Of a stretch of DNA of 12,291 nt, positions 1-5,512 are shown piece after piece. The translations under genes were made by a program, and so were the position numbers. The notes beneath the pieces are model-generated. The model had not been told where the DNA came from. It worked only from the letters and a program-made list of their open reading frames with translations, and ran no database searches. The DNA is taken from assembly GCA_002733465.1 (NCBI GenBank), contig NVVT01000014.1:85128-97418 (forward strand), given 5' to 3'. Positions within the stretch are counted from its first letter, which is position 1; every line of letters starts with the position of its first letter. The stretch comes from Kangiella sp. (GTDB lineage: Bacteria; Pseudomonadota; Gammaproteobacteria; Enterobacterales; Kangiellaceae).

Positions 1-1
1 T

Positions 2-115
2 TTATCCGATAATGAATGGATAATGAAACTAGATGAAGGACATGGATTTAGTAAAGAAGAAAATCGAATTGAACTTTATCAAAAAATGGAGAAGTTTTTA
101 GCTAAACATCTTTGA
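2..115 (+). CDS. Prolyl-oligopeptidase-like (S9) serine peptidase, C-terminal end only
   Basis: Only the last 37 codons are in the window, entering in frame from the left edge and ending at TGA 113-115. The fragment contains DEGHGFSKEENR, followed by an amphipathic stretch and FLAKHL at the end. In S9 peptidases (prolyl oligopeptidase / acyl-aminoacyl peptidase type, alpha/beta-hydrolase fold) the third catalytic residue is the His of a D-E-G-H-G-F motif close to the C-terminus, and the chain normally ends in a short helix of this kind. The Ser and Asp of the triad lie outside the window, so the subfamily cannot be set. It is the only plus-strand gene and converges on the nag locus, so it probably belongs to a separate transcription unit. 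The family call rests on one motif plus its position near the terminus. Confidence 0.7.
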   Translation, partial: LSDNEWIMKLDEGHGFSKEENRIELYQKMEKFLAKHL

Positions 116-146
116 TAAATTAAATATCATTTCAAATTGTAAAAAT

Positions 147-176
147 CAGAAGTGAGAGATTCACTTCTGCTTTTTT
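147..176. terminator. Bidirectional intrinsic terminator between convergent genes
   Basis: A perfect 9-bp stem, CAGAAGTGA (147-155) with TCACTTCTG (161-169), encloses the loop GAGAT. On the plus strand it is followed by C and six T, starting 31 bp after the peptidase stop. Read on the minus strand, the same hairpin is followed by ATTTTT, so it can also stop transcripts arriving from the lacI-type gene that ends at 327. The rest of the gap (181-326) shows no second hairpin; its only oddity is a run of seven C followed by T and seven A around 232-246. Confidence 0.75.
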
Positions 177-326
177 ATTTGTCACTATCAAAATATTTTT
201 TATGCTCTGTTTAACGAATTCAGGTACATTGCCCCCCCTAAAAAAAGAAGATTAGAAATGTTACTCCTTTAACTACCTACAAATGTTGCACTCGATAAAC
301 ACAGGTAACAAATAATAGAAAACACC

Positions 327-1364
327 TTATAGCTTAAAAACAGTATTACTTGATCCTCGAACAACTAATAGCGGGCTGAAACCTTTTAATAGCTCCTTTT
401 CCTTAATATACTCATTAGATCGACCTTGAATTTTTGCTATCAATAAATTAGCAGCTTGCTTCGCAATTATTTGATTCGGCTGGTGCGCTGTTGTTAATTG
501 GGGTCTAGTTTGACGAGAGTAAGGACTATCCTCAAAACCAACAATAGAAAGCTCCTTCGGTATTTGAATACCCTCTAACCTAGCAGCAAATAATGCACCG
601 GCGGCTATTTCATCATTACTTGCAAAAATCGCTGTTGGCCTTCTATTTCTTGATAACAATTTAGTTGCTCCTTGTACACCTGAGTCAAAAGAATATTCCC
701 CATTAATAACATACCGCTTTCTATGTTCAATGCCATTATCTTGCAACGCTGAATGATATCCTTCTAGTCTTTCAACAGTAGATTTATGTTCCATACCACC
801 ACATAAGAAACCGATATCTTTATGACCCAAATTAATCAAATGTTCAGTTAAAGTGTAAGCAGCATGGTGATCATTAATTAAAATTGAAGATAGATTGTTT
901 TTCTTTGGTTTTCTTCCCGAAATTATTTTCACATTAGCTAGACCAAGTCTATCAAGCATTGTGGAGACACTTGGCATTTCTGAAAATGGAGGCGTAAGTA
1001 TCACACCTGCCACCCTAGAATGATCGATAAGATTGTTAAATTCAGATTCTAAATCGTCATCTTTGTGACTACATGGATGTATTAACAACTCAAAATGACT
1101 ATCGTGGCAACCTGCTAAAATTCCATTTTGCATTTCAATAACATAATGAGCATTAGGATTATCATATACAAACGCAACAGTATAGGATTTGCTACCAGCA
1201 AGGCTTCTGGCCGAATTGTTTGGACGGTAATTCAGTGCTTTAACGGAAACTTGCACTTTGTCAAAAGTGGTTTTACGTACTGCGGGCTCATTATTAATAA
1301 CTCGAGAAACAGTCTTAATAGATACACCAGCATGTTTTGCTACATCATTTATGGTGGCTTTCAT
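327..1364 (-). CDS. nagR: LacI-family transcriptional repressor, probable NagR (GlcNAc-responsive)
   Basis: The 345-residue product has the standard LacI-family length. It begins with the helix-turn-helix (residues 4-24, INDVAKHAGVSIKTVSRVIN), then a hinge region around RPNNSARSLAG (48-57). A periplasmic-binding-protein-like effector domain follows, with ASNDEIAAG (248-256) and IVGFEDSPYSRQTRPQLTT (274-292). It should act as a cytoplasmic dimer that leaves its operator when a sugar or sugar phosphate binds. The name NagR is inferred from context: it sits at the distal end of a same-strand array with nagA, nagP, nagX and a TonB receptor, and LacI-type NagR repressors control such genes in Shewanella and other Alteromonadales. 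A likely target is the palindrome at 8250-8265. The start is fixed by the helix-turn-helix; AGGGA lies 11 nt upstream, a rather long spacing. The 81-bp gap to the preceding gene holds no clear operator, so autoregulation is not evident. Confidence 0.85.
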   Translation of the reverse strand: MKATINDVAKHAGVSIKTVSRVINNEPAVRKTTFDKVQVSVKALNYRPNNSARSLAGSKSYTVAFVYDNPNAHYVIEMQNGILAGCHDSHFELLIHPCSHKDDDLESEFNNLIDHSRVAGVILTPPFSEMPSVSTMLDRLGLANVKIISGRKPKKNNLSSILINDHHAAYTLTEHLINLGHKDIGFLCGGMEHKSTVERLEGYHSALQDNGIEHRKRYVINGEYSFDSGVQGATKLLSRNRRPTAIFASNDEIAAGALFAARLEGIQIPKELSIVGFEDSPYSRQTRPQLTTAHQPNQIIAKQAANLLIAKIQGRSNEYIKEKELLKGFSPLLVVRGSSNTVFKL

Positions 1365-1445
1365 TTTAATTCAAATCCCTATCCAAGCTCACACTACAAT
1401 CAATGAATGTTATGTAGCGACAAATATAAAGGCTAACTATATCAT

Positions 1446-3005
1446 CTAAACTCTTGGCAAACCAAACTGATGAATTTTATTGATAAGCGTTCTATGATTT
1501 GGTAATTCTCTTAGTGCTATTTCTGTTGCTCGTTCAACCTCATTAAAGATTCGTTTGGCTTTATCAACTTCGCCAAATCCTGCAGAATGTTGAGAAAAGT
1601 CAATATCATTTTCCATTCCATAGAGAATATATTGATAGCTTTCCATAGCAAACGGCTCAAATGTATTCGGAAAATCGTACTTGCTAATCGGTTGCGTTTT
1701 CCAATGAGCTAGTTTTATTTGTATGGACTCTGGAACAGTTTTAAGATCGCGATTATCGAGCCAAAAATCATTGTCATCTCGTCTCGAAAGATAATAATGC
1801 ATTTTAATAAAATCAACTGTTTTAGCCCAACGATAATTGAAAGATTCATTAAAAGTTTTTTCTACTTGAGGTAAAGCGTCTCGATGCCTCGGAAATAAAT
1901 CGGCTAACATATTCGATCCGGCTTCCATTAAAAAAATTGCAGACGCTTCCAAAGGCTCAACAAATGCGGCTGCCATACCTAAAGCTAAACAGTTTTTATG
2001 AAAAGACCTTTTTCTTTGCCCAACATTAACCTTAACTTGCTTAGCCGTAAGTTGCTCAGATTGCGGGCCTATATAATCACGAAGAACTTTCTCAGCTCTC
2101 TCTGCATCACAGTAAGCATCAGAATAAACATATCCAACACCTCGACGATTAGTTAGTCCTATATCCCAAGTCCAACCACACTCTTGAGCTGTGGAAACCG
2201 TGCAAGGAACGATAGGAGAGTTTTCATTTTCATAGGGTACTTGCATAAATATGGCTTGATTGGTCAAAATTGTATCGGTAAATGGTATATATTCTATACC
2301 CAATGCCTCTCCAATTAGTAGTGCGCGCGCGCCTGTACAGTCAACAAAAAAATCACCTTTTATTGTTCCAAGTCTATCGGTCGTTATAGATTCAATAAAC
2401 CCCTCTTCGTCTAACTCGACAGAGTTTACGTTTGCCAACTTATGTTCAACACCTAATTTTTCTACCGCCAAACGATTAAGCATTTTGCCAAACTTACCGG
2501 CATTTAAACTATATGCATATCCAACGATTCCATCGTATTGTGGTGTCGTGATTTTTTTCGGAGCAAGTCCATGTTCGCTTACCTGTTCTTGCATTGAAAC
2601 AGAATCAGGATAGCTTTTCCCTTCACCGGCGTAACCCATTTTCCAATAGGGCGCTAAGTTAAATTCAGATGGGTCGACATAAGAGGTAAATAAATTGTAA
2701 TAATATTCACTAGAACCATCTTTAGGCGACTGACGCCAATTAACAAATTTTGTACCGTGCTTAAACGTCGCATCACATTCCTTCATAAACTCCGCCTCAT
2801 CAATACCTAAACGATGCAAGGTTTTTCTCATAGTCGGCCAAGTCCCTTCACCGACACCAATAGTCGGAATGTCAGGTGATTCAACTAACGTGATGGTAAA
2901 AGAGTTTTTCGCTTTAACATTAAGCTGTTTGGCTAAGTTGCACGCGGTTAGCCAACCGGCAGTTCCACCACCAACTATTACAATATCCTTAATGATTTTT
3001 GACAT
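1446..3005 (-). CDS. Flavin-dependent tryptophan-halogenase family protein, distal paralogue
   Basis: This 519-residue protein spans the length of PrnA/RebH-type halogenases. The N-terminal Rossmann motif VVGGGTAGWLTA is at 10-21 (positions 10-11 read I-V) and VGEGTWP at 51-57. K82 in ATFKHGTKFVNW aligns with the catalytic Lys79 of PrnA/RebH, and E350 in FVEPLEAS aligns with the active-site Glu346. The family signature WxWxIP is present as WTWDIG (278-283), with Gly replacing Pro. There is no signal peptide, so it should be cytoplasmic. Characterized relatives form hypohalous acid from reduced flavin, O2 and halide and halogenate tryptophan. Here the neighbours are a TonB receptor, SapC and GlcNAc genes, no flavin reductase is visible, and the substrate is unknown. 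It starts 16 bp after its paralogue's stop with only a weak GAGA ribosome site, suggesting translational coupling. Automatic annotation as 'tryptophan halogenase' should not be taken as an activity. Confidence 0.85.
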   Translation of the reverse strand: MSKIIKDIVIVGGGTAGWLTACNLAKQLNVKAKNSFTITLVESPDIPTIGVGEGTWPTMRKTLHRLGIDEAEFMKECDATFKHGTKFVNWRQSPKDGSSEYYYNLFTSYVDPSEFNLAPYWKMGYAGEGKSYPDSVSMQEQVSEHGLAPKKITTPQYDGIVGYAYSLNAGKFGKMLNRLAVEKLGVEHKLANVNSVELDEEGFIESITTDRLGTIKGDFFVDCTGARALLIGEALGIEYIPFTDTILTNQAIFMQVPYENENSPIVPCTVSTAQECGWTWDIGLTNRRGVGYVYSDAYCDAERAEKVLRDYIGPQSEQLTAKQVKVNVGQRKRSFHKNCLALGMAAAFVEPLEASAIFLMEAGSNMLADLFPRHRDALPQVEKTFNESFNYRWAKTVDFIKMHYYLSRRDDNDFWLDNRDLKTVPESIQIKLAHWKTQPISKYDFPNTFEPFAMESYQYILYGMENDIDFSQHSAGFGEVDKAKRIFNEVERATEIALRELPNHRTLINKIHQFGLPRV

Positions 3006-3021
3006 TTTTTAGTCTCATTTT

Positions 3022-4584
3022 TTAAATGGTTTGAAAGCCGTACTTATAAACGCTTTCTACTAAATCTCTTTGTTTTGGTAATTCATTAGAAAGATGCTCA
3101 GTTAATTTTTCAACATCACTAAACATCATCTTTGCACGTTCATGCTCTGCAAATGTCGATTGGTTATGCTTAATATCTGAATTGAAATTCATACCATATA
3201 AAACATAAAGATAACTATCAAGCACAAAAGGTTCGTAGGCGTAATCAAAGTCGTATTTGCTTGGTGGATGGCTTTTCCAATGCTCTAGTCTTTCTTTCAA
3301 ACTATCAGGTATAGTTTCTGGTTGGCAATTATCTATCCAATACTGGCTATCTCTTCTATTAGAAATACAGTAGTGTAACTTTACAAAATCCAATGTTTTT
3401 TCCCATCGAAGCTTAAACGTTTTGTTATATTTTTTTTCTACCCATTTCATAGATTCTCGCGTTCTAGGAAACTGATCAGCTAACATATTTGCACCGGCAT
3501 CAATTAAAAAAATGGCGGAAGCCTCTAAAGGCTCAATAAAAACAGCCGACATTCCGATAGCTACACAATTTTTATTAAAGAACTCTTCTCTATATCCAAC
3601 GTTCAGTTTTATTTTTCTGACCTCTAAATTGTCATCGGTCTGATTGATGTATTTCATTAATGTTTCTTCTGCTTTTTCATCACTAGTATGTCTGCTGGAA
3701 TAGACATACCCAGTTCCTCGTCGGTTGTGCAAGCCAATATCCCATGTCCATCCAGAATCAAATGCCGTGGCAATTGTGTGCGTTGCTATAGGCGTATCAA
3801 TTTCTGGGTAGGGTACTTGAACCGCAAGCGCGGTATCATTAAAGATTATATCGCTTATTCCTTTCCACTCAACACCTAACGCATCACCCATTAAAATAGA
3901 ACGACTACCAGAACAATCAACAAAAAAATCTGCGTTAATAGTCTCAATTTCTTGTACGTCCGTTGTCACAGATGAGATATAACCATCTTCATCGAGATCG
4001 ACGTTATTAACATTAGCAATCAAGTGTTCAACGCCTAATTTTTCGACGCAGTGCTTAGCAAGGAATGTTGCAAACTTATTTGCGTTTAAATGATAAGAAT
4101 AATTTTGAATAGCATCATATGCTGGTGTTGTTATTTTTTTTGGCGCAAATCCGAGAGAACAAATGTTTGCCTGACTTGAAACAGCTAAATCATAAGACTG
4201 TTTTCCTGCATCACCAAGCAACCAATAGGGAGAAAGGTTAAAATCATGTGCAGCATGAAAAACAGCGCTTAAAGGATGATAATAGCTATGTTTTTTTCCA
4301 TCGTTTGGCTTCATCCAATTAACAAACTCTGTTCCTTGTTTGAACGTTGCATCACATTCCCGCATAAATTCGCCTTCATCAATTTCTAGTTTTTGAAGCG
4401 TTGCTCTCAAACTAGGCCAAGTCCCTTCTCCAACCCCCATAATCGGAATGTTGGGAGACTCCACTAACGTAACCTTAACGGAATCTAATTGTTTACTATT
4501 TAATTGTTTAGCTAAAATGCCCGCAGTTAACCATCCGGCTGTTCCGCCTCCAACAACGAGTACTCGGTTAACTAGTTCTTTCAT
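3022..4584 (-). CDS. Flavin-dependent tryptophan-halogenase family protein, proximal paralogue
   Basis: This 520-residue protein is a paralogue of the next gene downstream: over the first 90 aligned residues I count 59 identities with no gap, so the pair arose by an old tandem duplication. The FAD motif VVGGGTAGWLTA (10-21), VGEGTWP (51-57), catalytic-Lys equivalent K82 (ATFKQGTEFVNW) and Glu equivalent E351 (FIEPLEAS) are all kept. The halogenase signature again reads WTWDIG (279-284) rather than WxWxIP. A few residues after K82 it has Glu (E86) where its paralogue and PrnA have Lys, so the two copies may differ in substrate or partner. The ribosome site GAGAGG lies just upstream of the ATG. 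It follows sapC after 44 bp and is probably cotranscribed with it. The product should be cytoplasmic, with no signal peptide; its function in glycan use is unknown. Confidence 0.85.
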   Translation of the reverse strand: MKELVNRVLVVGGGTAGWLTAGILAKQLNSKQLDSVKVTLVESPNIPIMGVGEGTWPSLRATLQKLEIDEGEFMRECDATFKQGTEFVNWMKPNDGKKHSYYHPLSAVFHAAHDFNLSPYWLLGDAGKQSYDLAVSSQANICSLGFAPKKITTPAYDAIQNYSYHLNANKFATFLAKHCVEKLGVEHLIANVNNVDLDEDGYISSVTTDVQEIETINADFFVDCSGSRSILMGDALGVEWKGISDIIFNDTALAVQVPYPEIDTPIATHTIATAFDSGWTWDIGLHNRRGTGYVYSSRHTSDEKAEETLMKYINQTDDNLEVRKIKLNVGYREEFFNKNCVAIGMSAVFIEPLEASAIFLIDAGANMLADQFPRTRESMKWVEKKYNKTFKLRWEKTLDFVKLHYCISNRRDSQYWIDNCQPETIPDSLKERLEHWKSHPPSKYDFDYAYEPFVLDSYLYVLYGMNFNSDIKHNQSTFAEHERAKMMFSDVEKLTEHLSNELPKQRDLVESVYKYGFQTI

Positions 4585-4615
4585 TCTGCCTCTCTTATAA
4601 AATATACGCGTTTTT

Positions 4616-4631
4616 TAGCTAGATATAGCTA
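4616..4631. repeat. Short inverted repeat overlapping the sapC stop codon
   Basis: TAGCTA (4616-4621) and TAGCTA (4626-4631) flank the tetranucleotide GATA. In the minus-strand transcript this gives a 6-bp hairpin that includes the sapC stop codon and is followed by AAAAAAC, not by a U-tract. It is therefore unlikely to terminate transcription. At most it would affect mRNA processing or reinitiation between sapC and the flavoprotein gene. The short length and AT-rich context mean chance cannot be excluded. Confidence 0.35.
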
Positions 4632-5336
4632 GTGTATTTTATCCGCCATTTTCACTAAGCTTCCTACTCTTGCCATAGACAATAATTGTGAGTAAATAGC
4701 CGGTAAAAAGCCATGCTTTCTCAACTCTAAAAACTGTTTATCAGAAAGTTTATTAAAACCGTCTTCACTGATAATATAAATACCATCAATGTTTTGATTT
4801 TCCTTTCCGCTAATCGAAATTTCTAGAGTTTGTTGAACGATAATTTTATACTCTAATAGAATTTTTATAAACTCTTGAGTCTTCTCTTGTTTAAGTAAGT
4901 GTTCACTCAAAAAATTTCCTATATTACTGATAAACTTAGTCTGCTCTCCCTTTTCATCAAAAAATGCTTGTCCTTCTTTCGTATTCAAGCGTTCACACTC
5001 TTCATCGATAACCAATATTTTTTGCTCTTTGTTATTTTTGTCTTCTGCCAAAACAAAAGGATATCCAAGAATAGACTCTGGTCTATATTGTGCCTTCCAT
5101 CCATCTTGACTATAAAATAAATTTTGTCCCGGTTTTAAGCCCAACATAGCAGCGGCTCTAAACTGACCTGTCTCATTATCTTTCACAAATATAATTGGAT
5201 AATCTTGTGCTGCTCGAGCAAATTCATGAACAACCAATGATGCGATGTGCTGAGATTTGAAATGCGAGAAAGTTCGATCTTCCTGTACTTTTAAATCTTT
5301 GTGCGCGGTGTTATTAACTGCAACAAACTTTGGCAT
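4629..5336 (-). CDS. sapC: SapC family protein
   Basis: This 235-residue protein fits the SapC family (Pfam SapC) in length and layout. An N-terminal block around SQHIASLVVHEFARAAQDYPIIF (28-50, marks only) is followed by AAAMLGLKPGQNLFY (61-75), a W-K-A-x-Y-R-P segment at 80-86, GYPFVL (91-96) and a C-terminal FLPAIYSQLLSMARVGSLVKM (210-230, key residues L, Y, Q and the final helix). The name comes from a Campylobacter S-layer locus and is misleading: there is no signal peptide and no S-layer repeat, so it should be cytoplasmic. SapC genes often sit between TonB-dependent receptors and halogenase-like genes in Alteromonadales, Xanthomonas and Caulobacter relatives, as here, but no biochemical role is established. 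It lies 176 bp after the receptor, beyond a hairpin, with a possible promoter of its own; AAAGAGA upstream of the ATG is a moderate ribosome site. Confidence 0.85.
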   Translation of the reverse strand: MPKFVAVNNTAHKDLKVQEDRTFSHFKSQHIASLVVHEFARAAQDYPIIFVKDNETGQFRAAAMLGLKPGQNLFYSQDGWKAQYRPESILGYPFVLAEDKNNKEQKILVIDEECERLNTKEGQAFFDEKGEQTKFISNIGNFLSEHLLKQEKTQEFIKILLEYKIIVQQTLEISISGKENQNIDGIYIISEDGFNKLSDKQFLELRKHGFLPAIYSQLLSMARVGSLVKMADKIH

Positions 5337-5429
5337 TTTATTCTCTTTATCGTAATTAGCGGATATGTATATCAGAGAATAACAGGATTGAAATAAAAGC
5401 GAAATAGAATGTAAGATTCAATTATTTCG

Positions 5430-5459
5430 AATATAAGTATAAAACGATTAGATTGTTAA
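5430..5459 (-). promoter_or_regulatory. Possible sigma-70 promoter for sapC and the flavoprotein genes
   Basis: TTAACA (5459-5454) and TATATT (5435-5430) are separated by 18 bp and match the -35 and -10 consensus at five of six positions each. The site lies downstream of the hairpin that follows the receptor gene and about 95 bp before the sapC start, so it could give sapC and the two flavoprotein genes partly independent expression. The region is very AT-rich, where such matches occur by chance. I see no LacI-type palindrome next to it. Confidence 0.3.
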
Positions 5460-5476
5460 AACTGATATGTGTTGGG

Positions 5477-5506
5477 AATAAATAGCCGAGATCCTAAGAT
5501 CCCGGC
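5477..5506 (-). terminator. Stable hairpin just after the TonB receptor stop: terminator or attenuator
   Basis: In the minus-strand transcript GCCGGGATC (5506-5498) pairs with GATCTCGGC (5493-5485), nine base pairs including one G-U, around the loop TTAG. It starts 6 nt after the receptor stop codon and is the most GC-rich stem in the window. The sequence after it, TATTTATTCCC, is only a weak U-tract. Partial termination is therefore more likely than complete, which would give a high receptor level and lower SapC and flavoprotein levels. A 3'-end stabilizing hairpin is the other reading. Confidence 0.6.
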
Positions 5507-5512
5507 ATCATT

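Noticed and set aside
1365..1445. Operator or promoter for the LacI-type gene
   Set aside because: I searched the 81-bp gap for a CG-centred palindrome and for good -35/-10 pairs and found none. TTGTCG has no convincing -10 at the right distance.
2260..2613. Plus-strand open frame opposite the distal flavoprotein gene
   Set aside because: It is fully antisense to a well-supported gene, has no ribosome site or recognizable motif, and its composition reflects the other strand. The other plus-strand frames inside the minus-strand genes were dropped for the same reason.
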